Shown here: one piece after another, positions 44,610 through 54,446 of the stretch | Layout of the letters: each line of letters starts with the position of its first letter | How positions within the stretch are numbered: position 1 is the stretch's first letter | The notes under the pieces: model-generated | Seen by the model: the letters and a program-made list of their open reading frames with translations, nothing else | Told to the model about the DNA's origin: nothing | Databases searched by the model: none | DNA from: an uncultured Veillonella sp. | GTDB taxonomy: Bacteria > Bacillota > Negativicutes > Veillonellales > Veillonellaceae | Reading direction: 5' to 3' | NCBI GenBank assembly: GCA_915066865.1 | Contig: CAJZEE010000001.1 | Span: 5,957-69,956, forward strand | Length of the DNA stretch: 64,000 nt | Program-made: the position numbers and the translations under genes

Positions 44610-45482
44610 ATGCAGATAGGAAAAAACTCAAAAAAATGGCTTGAGAGAATACTTCTTTCTTGTTTAATAGTAGTAGGTATTATTTTTGGCGGTTGGCTTT
44701 TCTTTGCTACAAACTTTATGCACCCATTTATCCACTATTTGGATCTGAGGGGAGGTATAATATATTACAAAGAGCCAACTAATATAATTGCTTCTAATGT
44801 TCTTGGTTTTGATGAAGTACGAGGGAAAATATATTATATAACTACAAATGGTATTGGTGTATATAATGAATTAAATAACGAACATGTATTTATATTACAT
44901 AAAGAGCCACCTAATGAAATTAGAATAGATGACATTACTAATGTATATCCGGAATTTAGTCGTTTCTCTGATGCGGAACAGGAGGTTTGGAAAAGCAAAT
45001 TTTATGCTGATTTTAGGCAAAGAATTCCTATAGAGGAAGGCAATATAATTAGATTTCCATTCTTTTTCTCTTACGAAACCCGTGGGATTTATAATTTAGC
45101 TACAGGATCTAAATTATCGAAAATTGATACGTATAAAATTTCTAACAATATATTTTATAATGTTGATTTTGGTAGTATTACAAAGATAGATTTAGAAACA
45201 GGTACTGTATGGAAGTACTATTCTAATAACTTATTAAATTATAATTTTCTTAATGAGACGATTTCTAGTAAATCAAAAGAGTTTATTATTAATGAATTAA
45301 TCAAAGAACGAAATCATGATAAACAATTGAAAGATAAAATTATAGCTATAGATCATTATAGTCAATTTAGTAAAGAGGATAAGGAGGTTATAGAAGAATT
45401 ATTTGTTAAGTTAGTCACTGCACGAGAGAGTATGAGCTTAAAACCAGAACATAAAATGGGGTTAGAAAACTATTTAGAGTGA
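44610..45482 (+). CDS. Membrane-anchored protein of unknown function
   Basis: Not recognised. 290 aa: a basic N-terminus, one membrane helix (about residues 13-34, LLSCLIVVGIIFGGWLFF) and a mainly extracytoplasmic domain. Residues 45-200 are rich in beta strands (GGIIYYKEP, GKIYYITTNGIGVYNE, FGSITKIDLETGTVW), reminiscent of beta-propeller or DKxxG-type repeats. The last 60 residues are helical and charged. The ribosome site is weak. It lies 38 bases after the broken YezG-like gene and probably belongs to the same accessory transcript. Confidence 0.6.
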   Translation: MQIGKNSKKWLERILLSCLIVVGIIFGGWLFFATNFMHPFIHYLDLRGGIIYYKEPTNIIASNVLGFDEVRGKIYYITTNGIGVYNELNNEHVFILHKEPPNEIRIDDITNVYPEFSRFSDAEQEVWKSKFYADFRQRIPIEEGNIIRFPFFFSYETRGIYNLATGSKLSKIDTYKISNNIFYNVDFGSITKIDLETGTVWKYYSNNLLNYNFLNETISSKSKEFIINELIKERNHDKQLKDKIIAIDHYSQFSKEDKEVIEELFVKLVTARESMSLKPEHKMGLENYLE

Positions 45483-45619
45483 TTAACTTTTCAATGTATT
45501 CATACTTAGTTGGGGAGTCTGGCTAAAGAATATATATTATTTATTACTATAAATAAAAAGGGTTAATGATAAACCAGTAAATCAAAAGCTAAAATAATAT
45601 AGTGGGTAGAGGTATAATT

Positions 45620-46384
45620 ATGATTTATTTTAAAAATAAAAAAAGCTTAGATACATTTTTAATGGTCTTTATATTGGGTGCTGTTAAGGCATATAGACGA
45701 AATTATATTGATTTGACCATTCTAGAATATTACATATTTAGTATGTTAATTCGATTAATGTGTAGAAAAGCACATCTGTCCGATAAATTGTTAAATATTA
45801 TTGGAGATGGGATGAGTTTAGAGGATGTTGATGAGTGGATGGCTCGTAGGATTCCTATACCACCATTAAATGATATGTTAGATGATATTGAATGCAGTAG
45901 TTGGATTGCTTTAATAGAACGGGAGTTAGAGGGTAATACTTTATCTGAAGCGTTAAAGATTTCTACACATGATGAAAAGAAGTTCGGTATCTATTTCTTT
46001 ACCGATTATGTAGAGGAGATATTTTGGGCGTTGTTTTTGTTAGGATTGTATGAAGTCTTACAAAAACCTGAATTCATTTCTGAATCAATCTTAAGTTGTA
46101 TTAAACAGACCTATTTGTCTGAAATATATACGTGTGAACGTATTCAGAATGAAGATTTTCAAGCATGTATTTCCAATTTACAGGAGATAGTTGATACTAA
46201 TATATCCGGGCAATTAAGTAAAGAATTAATTACTATGAAAGCAAAATTAGCATCATTACAGGTATTATTACCATTTTATGATGTGAGTTTTGATAAGTTA
46301 AAAACAGACATTGATTTAAAAGCTACTAGAGGGATGTTCTGGCAAATTAAAGTTTTAGGGAAGTTTATAGACTTGGGATTATAG
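45620..46384 (+). CDS. Hypothetical protein, N-terminus DUF3969-like
   Basis: 254 aa, soluble. The first 80 residues follow the DUF3969 pattern: FILGAVKAYRRNYIDLTILEYYIF, then LLNIIGDGMSLEDVDEWM, and a polar end. The rest (about 95-254) is unrecognised, helical, and rich in Glu and Leu. DUF3969 members occur among predicted immunity or anti-toxin genes, but the match is by eye. ATG at 45620 behind AGAGG; the frame is open from 45602. Last gene of the AT-rich island. Confidence 0.55.
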   Translation: MIYFKNKKSLDTFLMVFILGAVKAYRRNYIDLTILEYYIFSMLIRLMCRKAHLSDKLLNIIGDGMSLEDVDEWMARRIPIPPLNDMLDDIECSSWIALIERELEGNTLSEALKISTHDEKKFGIYFFTDYVEEIFWALFLLGLYEVLQKPEFISESILSCIKQTYLSEIYTCERIQNEDFQACISNLQEIVDTNISGQLSKELITMKAKLASLQVLLPFYDVSFDKLKTDIDLKATRGMFWQIKVLGKFIDLGL

Positions 46385-46502
46385 ATTCTAAAAGATTATT
46401 AAGTTGGTTCTATACTTATGATTACTTTTAATTTTGGGATTAACCTTTATTAACTTCTATCCTTAAATAATATTTAGTGTTAAATGTTATAAGCTTATTT
46501 TA

Positions 46503-46549
46503 ATGACATCTATACCTTTCATAAGGGACTGGTATAGGTGTCATTTTTA
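46503..46549 (+). terminator. Intrinsic terminator closing the accessory island
   Basis: A 14-bp stem (46503-46516 with 46531-46544, one G-U) with a 14-base loop and T-run. Confidence 0.9.
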
Positions 46550-46653
46550 TATTGAAAACTAATAAAAATCAGTATTGATTAAAATCTAAGTAGTTCTATT
46601 AAAATTACCAGAATTCTACGTTTTCATGAGTGTTTTATGATAAAATAAAAGGT

Positions 46654-47397
46654 ATGAATACTTCAACAACTAGGTCTATTACCTATAATGGCGACAGAAT
46701 TGAATATGAGTTAACCATCAAGCGTGTGAAGAACATGAACATGCGCATTACAAAGGATGGTGTGATCCATGTGTCGGCGAATGCCTATGTGCCGGATTAT
46801 AGGGTGGACAAGTTTGTCATCGAGAATATGCCCTTTATTGAGCGGGCTCGTTACAAGATTGATGCATTGAATGCCAAGCGTGTTGAGGCGCTACAGTATG
46901 TGAATGGTGAAAGCTTATCCATCCTCGGCATTCCCGTTACTTTGCGCCTAGTTGAGCAGGACGGAAAGCCTCATATCGGCTTTGACGGGAAGGCCATTCT
47001 TACCATGGTGGTACCTCGTGGTACGACCTTTGAAGCGAAGCATAAATTAATGCAAAGTTATTGGCGCAATTTAGGGGAGAAGGTCTTTGTCCATTGGGCA
47101 AAGGTCGTGTATCAGCGCTTTCACAAGCAAGGTATTGACGTACCTATGCCAACCATAAAACAGCAGCGTATGAAGAGTCGTTGGGGCTCTTGTACGCCTA
47201 CAAAGCAGCTCATCAAGATGAATACTCGACTATTAGAGGGGCCACAGGCGTATATTGAGTACGTTATGATTCATGAGTTTGCCCATTTTAAATATTTAGA
47301 CCATTCCAAGAACTTTCACAATCTAGTGGCACAGTTTTTGCCAGATTGGAAGGCTCGTAAGAAGTCATTGAACGTGTATTTTGCTCATCGCCCTTAA
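46654..47397 (+). CDS. YgjP-like/DUF45 zinc metallopeptidase family protein
   Basis: 247-aa SprT-like/M48-type domain. The zinc motif HEFAHFKYLDHSKNFH (H-E-x2-H, third ligand in the following HSKNFH) lies near residue 210. QQRMKSRWGSCTPTKQLIKMNTRLL is the strongly conserved preceding block. The N-terminus (ITYNGDRIEYELTIKRVKNMNMRI) is typical too. Start probably ATG 46654, directly after AAAAGG; GTG 46630 is an alternative, but a TATGAT -10-like box lies between. It is followed 12 bases later by dnaE. Confidence 0.88.
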   Translation: MNTSTTRSITYNGDRIEYELTIKRVKNMNMRITKDGVIHVSANAYVPDYRVDKFVIENMPFIERARYKIDALNAKRVEALQYVNGESLSILGIPVTLRLVEQDGKPHIGFDGKAILTMVVPRGTTFEAKHKLMQSYWRNLGEKVFVHWAKVVYQRFHKQGIDVPMPTIKQQRMKSRWGSCTPTKQLIKMNTRLLEGPQAYIEYVMIHEFAHFKYLDHSKNFHNLVAQFLPDWKARKKSLNVYFAHRP

Positions 47398-47409
47398 AGG
47401 AGGTGTACC

Positions 47410-50400
47410 ATGCAGCCATTTGTACATTTACATAGTCATACAGAGTTTAGTTTGCTAGACGGCATCAGTCGCTTGCCTGACATGGTACGTCGTGCGAAGG
47501 AGTTAAATCAGCCAGCCCTTGCCATTACGGATCATGGCAATATGTATGCAGCCATTTATTTTTATAAGGAATGTGTAGCACAAGGCATTAAACCGATTAT
47601 TGGGTGTGAAGTATATGTAACGGAACATAGCCGCCTTGATAAACCAGAAGGTCGCAGCCGTGAACGTTTGAAACATCTCATTCTATTAGCAGAGACTATG
47701 GAAGGGTATCGTAATCTCGTAAAAATCGTGTCGAAAGCCTCTACTGAAGGGTTTAATTATAAGCCACGTGCAGACCGTGATTTATTGCGCCAATACAGTA
47801 AGGGGATAATTGCCCTCAGTGCGTGTATTCAGGGGGAAATCCCTCAATATATCTTGCAAGATAATATGGAAGGCGCGAAGCGATCTATTGAATGGTATAT
47901 CGAGACGTACGGCAAGGATAATTTCTTCTTAGAAATCCAAAATCATGGCTTGCCAGAGGAGGCAAAGGCCCAAGAGGAGCTCATTAAGCTCAGCAAGGAA
48001 TATGGTCTTGGCATTGTAGCATCTAATGACTTCCACTATGTCTTAAAAGAGGATGCGGATGCGCAAGATATTAAGGTATGTATTTCTACAGGCCGACGTC
48101 GTGCCGAAGTGGACCGCTTAAAGTTCCCTAATGATGAGTTCTATTTAAAATCTGGGGATGAGATGGCAGAGCTGTTCTCACATATTCCGGGAGCCATCGA
48201 AAATACCTTAAAAATTGCAGAACGCTGTAATGTGGAGTTTAATTTTGACGAACATCACTTGCCGCACTTTGATGTGCCAGAAGGGGAAACGTCTAAGACC
48301 TATTTGCGTAAGGTTTGTGAACGAGAAATTCCTCGCCTCTATGGGGAGACCTCTGAAGAATTACAAAAACGTTTAGACTACGAGTTAGATGTAATTGGCA
48401 CCATGGGCTTTGAGGATTACTTCCTCATCGTATGGGACTATGTACGCTATGCCCGTGAGCACGACATCTTAGTAGGTCCTGGTCGTGGTTCTGCGGCGGG
48501 GTCCGTAGTAGCCTATCTATTAGGCATTACAGGCCTCGATCCCTTAAAGTACGACTTGCTCTTTGAACGTTTTTTAAATCCAGAGCGGGTAAGCATGCCT
48601 GATATCGATATTGATTTCTGCTATGAAAAGCGTGGTCAAGCCATCGAATATGTAACTCGAAAATACGGTCAAGCTCGTGTGTCCCAGATTATTACCTTCG
48701 GTACAGAGGCGGCTCGTGCCGTTATCCGTGACGTAGGTCGCGTGCTAGACCTGCCACTAGCGGAAGTTAACCGCATTGCTAAGATGATTCCCAACGAACT
48801 AGGCATAACCTTAGATAAGGCTTTGCAAGGTAAAGAATTAAAGGCTTTGTACGAAGCTGATCCAAACGTTAAAGAGTTATTTGATTTTGGTAAAAAGTTA
48901 GAAGGGATTGCGCGCAATTCGTCCACTCATGCAGCGGGTGTCGTAATTTCTGCAGACCCTCTAGATGACCACGTACCGGTACAAAATGCCAACGAAGAGG
49001 GCTTTGTAACGCAATACGATAAGGATAATATCGAGGAACTAGGCCTCTTAAAGATGGACTTCTTGGGCCTACGTACCTTAACGGTTATGGGGGATGCCTT
49101 AAAGCTCATCAAAGCGAACCGTGGTATTGACCTCGATTTAGATGCTATTCCACTAGACGACAAGGCAGCTTGTGATATCCTCACTAAGGGCGATACCTCT
49201 GGCGTATTCCAGCTCGAATCAGAAGGTATTACAAAGCTCGTTATGGACCTTAAGCCTGAGCATTTTGAGGACTTAATTCCATTGGTAGCCTTGTACCGTC
49301 CAGGTCCATTGGGGTCTGGCATGGTGGCAGACTTTATCGACCGTCGTCACGGTAAAAAAGAGGTTACCTATTTACATCCTATCTTGGAACCGATTTTGAA
49401 AGATACCTTTGGTGTCATCTTGTACCAAGAACAGGTTATGCAGATTGCATCCGCCATGGGCGGCTTCTCCCTTGGTCAAGCGGACTTAATGCGCCGCGCC
49501 ATGGGTAAGAAAAAGGAATCCGTTCTAAAGGCTCAGCGCGAATCTTTTATTCAAGGTTCTATTAATAATGGTATAGAAGAGTCCATTGCGAACGAAGTAT
49601 TTGACTTGCTCGTATACTTCGCCGGCTATGGCTTTAATAAATCACATAGTGCGGCGTATGCGTATATCGCGTACCAAACGGCGTATTTGAAAGCCCACTA
49701 TTTCCCTGAATTTATGGCTGCAACGATGACTAGCTTCATGCAGAACATGCAGAAATTGACCTACTACATTAATGCCTGCAAGAAGCACAATGTTAAGGTA
49801 CTAGGCCCAGATATTAACTATTCTGAGCGTAGTTTCGCCGTACAAGACGACGCTATTCGTTTCGGACTTGGCGGTATCAAGAATGTAGGGGACAACGCCA
49901 TTGATCGCTTGATTCGTGAGCGCAATGAGCATGGTCTATATACGGATATCGTGGACTTCTGTAAACGGGTGGACAATAAGGTTGTTAATAAACGATTACT
50001 TGAAAGTCTCATTCGCTGCGGCGCTATGGATGGCTTTAAGGAAAATCGTAACCAATTATTGCACATGTATGAAAGCGCACAAGCCGTTGGTGCTAAAGAG
50101 CAAAAGGATGCCGCTATGGGCACTATGAACCTCTTTGGCGATATGGAAGAATCTGTCGATTTTATCCCTGTTCCCAATGTGGAGGATTTATCGGAAGACG
50201 ATAAATTAAAGGATGAAAAGGAATATACCGGCTTTTACATTACGGGGCATCCATTGCAAGGATATGCGAAGGAGTTGGAGGGCCTCTTTGAACTGGGTGC
50301 TCTCGTAGAAAATCCAGAGCAATACGATGGTCAAACCATTACCTTTGGCGGTCTCATCGAAAATAAATCAGACCGCATGACGAAGCGCAATGAGGTTATG

Positions 50401-50817
50401 TCCATTCTTCGCATTGAAGATTATTCTGGTGCGGCTAATGTAGTGGCATTCCCTAAGGTCTTTAGTCAAAGCCAGCAATTCATTGCAGTCGATATGATTG
50501 TTAAGGTAAAAGGCCGGGTTGATGCGGATGAAAAAGGTGTGCAAATCATTGCAGACCGTATTACGCCATTAAAGGTAAACTATGGGCAGGCAAAACAGGT
50601 GGCAATCCACATTTATAGCCAATATGATACACCAGAAAATAGCGAAGCCTTAAAACGCGTGTTGACTAGCACTGCTGGCTCTGTGCCAACGTCATTATAT
50701 TTACACCGTCAACGAAAACGGATTAATCTGCCACCAAATATGTGCTTTGACCCTAGTGATGAATCCATCAGGGCTATTGAATCTATTTTAGGTGAAGGCT
50801 CCGTAGAGGTGCAATAA
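47410..50817 (+). CDS. dnaE: DNA polymerase III alpha subunit, DnaE type
   Basis: 1135-aa replicative polymerase. The N-terminal PHP domain begins FVHLHSHTEFSLLDG and keeps its histidines (AITDHGNMY). The polymerase core carries GPGRGSAAGSVVAYLLGIT and the catalytic acidic MPDIDIDFCYEKRG (about residue 400). HAAGVVISADPL and the FQLESEGITKLV fingers motif follow, then the helix-hairpin-helix and an OB-fold near 985-1065 (ITFGGLIENKSDRMTKRNE). There is no intein or exonuclease domain. AAGGAGG precedes the ATG. Confidence 0.98.
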   Translation: MQPFVHLHSHTEFSLLDGISRLPDMVRRAKELNQPALAITDHGNMYAAIYFYKECVAQGIKPIIGCEVYVTEHSRLDKPEGRSRERLKHLILLAETMEGYRNLVKIVSKASTEGFNYKPRADRDLLRQYSKGIIALSACIQGEIPQYILQDNMEGAKRSIEWYIETYGKDNFFLEIQNHGLPEEAKAQEELIKLSKEYGLGIVASNDFHYVLKEDADAQDIKVCISTGRRRAEVDRLKFPNDEFYLKSGDEMAELFSHIPGAIENTLKIAERCNVEFNFDEHHLPHFDVPEGETSKTYLRKVCEREIPRLYGETSEELQKRLDYELDVIGTMGFEDYFLIVWDYVRYAREHDILVGPGRGSAAGSVVAYLLGITGLDPLKYDLLFERFLNPERVSMPDIDIDFCYEKRGQAIEYVTRKYGQARVSQIITFGTEAARAVIRDVGRVLDLPLAEVNRIAKMIPNELGITLDKALQGKELKALYEADPNVKELFDFGKKLEGIARNSSTHAAGVVISADPLDDHVPVQNANEEGFVTQYDKDNIEELGLLKMDFLGLRTLTVMGDALKLIKANRGIDLDLDAIPLDDKAACDILTKGDTSGVFQLESEGITKLVMDLKPEHFEDLIPLVALYRPGPLGSGMVADFIDRRHGKKEVTYLHPILEPILKDTFGVILYQEQVMQIASAMGGFSLGQADLMRRAMGKKKESVLKAQRESFIQGSINNGIEESIANEVFDLLVYFAGYGFNKSHSAAYAYIAYQTAYLKAHYFPEFMAATMTSFMQNMQKLTYYINACKKHNVKVLGPDINYSERSFAVQDDAIRFGLGGIKNVGDNAIDRLIRERNEHGLYTDIVDFCKRVDNKVVNKRLLESLIRCGAMDGFKENRNQLLHMYESAQAVGAKEQKDAAMGTMNLFGDMEESVDFIPVPNVEDLSEDDKLKDEKEYTGFYITGHPLQGYAKELEGLFELGALVENPEQYDGQTITFGGLIENKSDRMTKRNEVMSILRIEDYSGAANVVAFPKVFSQSQQFIAVDMIVKVKGRVDADEKGVQIIADRITPLKVNYGQAKQVAIHIYSQYDTPENSEALKRVLTSTAGSVPTSLYLHRQRKRINLPPNMCFDPSDESIRAIESILGEGSVEVQ

Positions 50818-50853
50818 CATATGTTGTGTGAGGCACAGATAGCTTTCACCAAC

Positions 50854-50910
50854 ATTGATATAATAAGAAATGAAAGATCCAATCTTGGATGTGCTTTCAT
50901 AGGAGGAAAG
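50854..50910 (+). promoter_or_regulatory. pyk promoter (extended -10), 5' hairpin and ribosome site
   Basis: TTGATATAAT is an extended -10 box with TATAAT at 50859-50864. The predicted start near 50871 is immediately followed by a hairpin (GAAAG-ATCCA...TGGAT...CTTTC, 50872-50898) and then AGGAGGAAAG. The mRNA would thus begin with this hairpin. Confidence 0.6.
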
Positions 50911-52659
50911 ATGAAACGTACAAAGATAGTATGTACTGTAGGTCCGGGAACGGATAAATTTGGTATCTTAGAAGATATGATGCGGGCGGGCATGAACGTA
51001 GCTCGTTTTAACTTCTCTCACGGATCCCATGAAGAGCAAGCAGAACGCATGCAAATGGTGCGCGATGCAGCGATGATTGTGAATAAACCGATCGCATTAT
51101 TGCTCGACACAAAAGGCCCTGAGGTTCGTCTCGGTCTATTTAAAGAAGGCAAGGTATTCCTCGAAGCTGGTCAACCATTTACGTTGACTACAGATGATGT
51201 GGAAGGCACAAAAGAGCTTAGCTCCGTGAACCACAAAGGTCTTACAGGTGATGTGTCCGTAGGGGATAAAATTCTATTGGCTGATGGGCTTGTAACACTT
51301 ACCATCGATGCTATCGAAGGCAATAATATCATTACAACTGTTCAAAATAGCGGGGAAATCGGCAACCGCAAGCGTGTAGCCGTACCAGGTGTAGCACTAA
51401 GCTTGCCACCTGTATCTGAACAGGATGAAGCGGACTTGCGCTTTGGCTGTCAACAAGGGGTAGACTTTGTGGCCGCATCCTTCATGCAACGGGGTAAAGA
51501 CATTGTGGCTATTCGCCGCATTCTTGAGTCTGAGAAAAAAGATATCAAGATTATCGCGAAAATCGAAAATGCAGAAGGCGTTAAAAATATCGATGAAATC
51601 TTGGAAGTAGCTGATGGCCTCATGGTTGCGCGTGGCGATCTCGGTGTAGAAATCCCTGCAGAAGAAGTGCCAGTACTTCAAAAGATGATGATTGAAAAAT
51701 GCAATAACTTGGGTAAACCCGTTATTACGGCGACACAAATGCTTGAGTCTATGATTCAAAATCCACGTCCAACACGTGCGGAAGCAAGTGACGTAGCTAA
51801 CGCCATTTTGGATGGTACCGATGCGATTATGTTATCTGGTGAAACAGCCAATGGTTCCTATCCTGTAGAAGCTGTTGCGACCATGACTCGCATTGCAGAG
51901 GTAACGGAAAAGGCTGCTATTTACGATAGCTATAGCCGCGCTCGTGAGGATGAAGAAATGACTACTACAAGCGCCGTATGCTTGGCTAGTGTGCGCGTAG
52001 CTCAAAATCTCGGGGCCGCTGCTATTTTGACATGTACTGAATCTGGCCACACCGCACTTAGCGTGGCGCGTCATCGTCCAGATTGTAAAATCATCGCTGT
52101 CACACCTCATGAGGAAACTATTCGTCGCATGCAATTATGCTGGGGCGTAGAGGCTATTAAGGGACATGAAATTATCAACTCCGATGAAATGGTAAAACAA
52201 GCCATTACTGGTGCGCTTGGTACTGGGGCTATCGAGTCTGGTGACCTTGTAGTTGTTACCGCTGGTGTGCCATCCGGTGCAACCGGTACTACAAACATGA
52301 TTCGCGTTCACATTGCAGGTCGAGTACTCTTGTCTGGCAATGGTATTTTACGTAAATCCGTTACAGGTAATGTATACATTGCGGCTAATCATAAGGGTAA
52401 TTATGAAAGTTTCAAAGATGGTGATATCCTTGTGGTAGGCACAATTGAGCCTGAATTGATGGCTATTGCAAAACGAGCAGGTGGCATTATTGCCGTAGAA
52501 GATGGTTATACATCGGACAGCGCTATTGCGGGCATTACCTATGGTATTCCTGTTATCTTAGGCGCTAAAAATGCTCATGAAGTGCTCCTCGAAGGTCAAG
52601 AAGTGACTATCGATGGCGAACGTGGTAAGGTGTTTGCGGGCATTGCCAATGCTCGATAA
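50911..52659 (+). CDS. pyk: Pyruvate kinase with C-terminal PEP-utilising domain
   Basis: 582-aa enzyme making pyruvate and ATP from phosphoenolpyruvate. Motifs are TKIVCTVGPG at the start, MNVARFNFSHG, the LLDTKGPEVR block, IIAKIENAEGVKNIDEI and the active site MVARGDLGVEIPAEEVP. After the normal C-terminal allosteric domain comes an extra domain of about 100 residues (GNVYIAANHKGNYESF...GIIAVEDGYTSDSAIAGITYGIPVI), as in Bacillus pyruvate kinase. The start is the ATG at 50911 behind AGGAGG; the longer frame from 50821 runs through the promoter. Confidence 0.97.
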   Translation: MKRTKIVCTVGPGTDKFGILEDMMRAGMNVARFNFSHGSHEEQAERMQMVRDAAMIVNKPIALLLDTKGPEVRLGLFKEGKVFLEAGQPFTLTTDDVEGTKELSSVNHKGLTGDVSVGDKILLADGLVTLTIDAIEGNNIITTVQNSGEIGNRKRVAVPGVALSLPPVSEQDEADLRFGCQQGVDFVAASFMQRGKDIVAIRRILESEKKDIKIIAKIENAEGVKNIDEILEVADGLMVARGDLGVEIPAEEVPVLQKMMIEKCNNLGKPVITATQMLESMIQNPRPTRAEASDVANAILDGTDAIMLSGETANGSYPVEAVATMTRIAEVTEKAAIYDSYSRAREDEEMTTTSAVCLASVRVAQNLGAAAILTCTESGHTALSVARHRPDCKIIAVTPHEETIRRMQLCWGVEAIKGHEIINSDEMVKQAITGALGTGAIESGDLVVVTAGVPSGATGTTNMIRVHIAGRVLLSGNGILRKSVTGNVYIAANHKGNYESFKDGDILVVGTIEPELMAIAKRAGGIIAVEDGYTSDSAIAGITYGIPVILGAKNAHEVLLEGQEVTIDGERGKVFAGIANAR

Positions 52660-52694
52660 TCTCTATAAGTGATAATTAAATAAGGAGGGATAGT

Positions 52695-53438
52695 ATGAAT
52701 CCATATAATGTAACAGGACCTACTGCAGCTGAGGTTGCACAGGTTGAAAGTATCGTATCCCAACGATTAAAAGGCTCTTTTTTATGGATGGTTGTAGGCT
52801 TACTTACAACTATTGGTGTTGGCTTTGCTGCATTAGTGAATCCAAATTGGTTACGCTTTGCGTACCAAAATTTTAATATTATCTTATTAGTAGAGCTAGG
52901 TGTGGTATTCCTTTTTAGTGCTCGTGCATATTCTGCTAATGTAATGACGTTACGAGGTATGTTCTTCCTCTATAGTGCTTTGAATGGTCTCACATTGACT
53001 TTGGTATCATTGCGATACAATGTGTTTGATGTTGTTATTCCGGCGTTAATAGGTACGCTTGCTTTCTTCATTGGCTTTGCAGTGGTAGGGGCTACAACTA
53101 AACGTAATTTATCATCCCTTACACCATATGTGATGGCGGCATTGTTCGGCATGATCATCGTATCCTTGGTGATGATGGGGGCCCGCTTCTTTAACTGGAC
53201 TGTACTCAGTGGCTTTAGTGATACTGTTAGTTTAGTTCTAGGTTATGTAGGTGTTGTAGTATTCTCTATCTTTACAGCTATCGATGTGAACCGCATTAAG
53301 AATAATGTGACACAAGTGGCGCTCATGGAGGATGAAACAATTTTAGACCGCATTGAAATCACAGGCGCTTTGAGCCTATACCTAGATTTCATTAACTTAT
53401 TCTTATCCTTATTACGCATCTTTGGTAATAAGCGATAA
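52695..53438 (+). CDS. Bax inhibitor-1 / YccA-family membrane protein
   Basis: 247-aa protein with seven predicted membrane helices between about residues 32 and 240. BI-1 family features are the soluble N-terminus ending VSQRLKGSFLWMVVGLL, FYSALNGLTLTLVS-like sequence in helix 4 (LYSALNGLTLTLVSLRY), and the C-terminal ITGALSLYLDFINLFLSLLRIFG. Bacterial members are proton/calcium leak channels in structural studies; the role here is unknown. It follows pyk by 35 bases. Confidence 0.9.
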   Translation: MNPYNVTGPTAAEVAQVESIVSQRLKGSFLWMVVGLLTTIGVGFAALVNPNWLRFAYQNFNIILLVELGVVFLFSARAYSANVMTLRGMFFLYSALNGLTLTLVSLRYNVFDVVIPALIGTLAFFIGFAVVGATTKRNLSSLTPYVMAALFGMIIVSLVMMGARFFNWTVLSGFSDTVSLVLGYVGVVVFSIFTAIDVNRIKNNVTQVALMEDETILDRIEITGALSLYLDFINLFLSLLRIFGNKR

Positions 53439-53451
53439 TAAAGGAGTTTGT

Positions 53452-54363
53452 ATGGACGATAGAGAATGGCAAACCTTTGTTACTGTTGTCGATGAAGGCA
53501 ATATTACAAGGGCTGCAGAAAAATTATTTTTATCGCAACCAGCGTTGAGTTATCGGTTGCGCCATATGGAAAAAGCCTTGGGCCATTCTCTGTTGTTGCG
53601 GACTGCTGAGGGGATTGCCCTCACGGCACAAGGCGAAATTTTCTATGATTACTGTAAGCGAATGATGCAAGAAGAAGAGGCTTTGGAGCACGCTATGAAC
53701 TCCGCTTCTGGCAAGATTCAAGGGACCTTGAAAATCGCATCATCTATCAACTTTGCAGATTATGAACTACCTGCTTTATTGAGAGCTTTCCGCGAACAAT
53801 ATCCTGATGTTCATATTCAAGTGAAGACTGCTTTCAGCCATCAAGTGGTAAAAATGTTTAATACTGGTGACTGTATGGTCGCCTTTGCTCGTGGTGGCTA
53901 TGACGTGTCTGGTAAGTCTGAACTGTTACTAGCAGAGCCCTATTGTCTTGTATATAAAGAATTAGTGCCGCCTGAATCCTTAGTAAAGGTACCGTTCATT
54001 AAATACCAAACAGATGCATCGGTAGCAAATATTATCGAAACTTGGTGTGCAGAACATTTTGACGAGCCCCCAAGTGTGGCGATGGACGTAAATTCTATGA
54101 GTACGTGTCGTCACTTTGTTCGTGCTGGTCTTGGTTGGTCTATCTTGACCTATATGGGACTTGGATCCTGTAAGGATAAAGATATTTATGTGAGTCCATT
54201 ACGCAGTAAAAATGGTGAATATATCACCCGTGATACCAATATGGTGTACACAAAAGATTCGGAAAATTTAATCGTTGTTAATACCTTTATTGAATATGTC
54301 CGTAACTATTACAAGGAACACACCGTTGTAGATAATAGTATATTTAGAGAATATAAGTCTTAG
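53452..54363 (+). CDS. LysR-family transcriptional regulator, possible citrate operon regulator
   Basis: 303-aa regulator. The winged helix-turn-helix occupies residues 1-62 (EGNITRAAEKLFLSQPALSYRLRHME). The effector domain (about 90-290) begins GTLKIASSINFADYELPALL. ATG 53452 follows AAGGAG; the frame is open to 53422 inside the BI-1 gene. It lies upstream, in the same direction, of the citrate transporter and citDEF, and is a natural candidate to control them, but no operator is evident. Confidence 0.9.
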   Translation: MDDREWQTFVTVVDEGNITRAAEKLFLSQPALSYRLRHMEKALGHSLLLRTAEGIALTAQGEIFYDYCKRMMQEEEALEHAMNSASGKIQGTLKIASSINFADYELPALLRAFREQYPDVHIQVKTAFSHQVVKMFNTGDCMVAFARGGYDVSGKSELLLAEPYCLVYKELVPPESLVKVPFIKYQTDASVANIIETWCAEHFDEPPSVAMDVNSMSTCRHFVRAGLGWSILTYMGLGSCKDKDIYVSPLRSKNGEYITRDTNMVYTKDSENLIVVNTFIEYVRNYYKEHTVVDNSIFREYKS

Positions 54364-54446
54364 GAATTATCAATAGAGCATATCTATGAGGTTTTCTAAC
54401 TGTTTATCCATGCTGTTTCAGTATTGGACTTTTTCGATATAATAGA

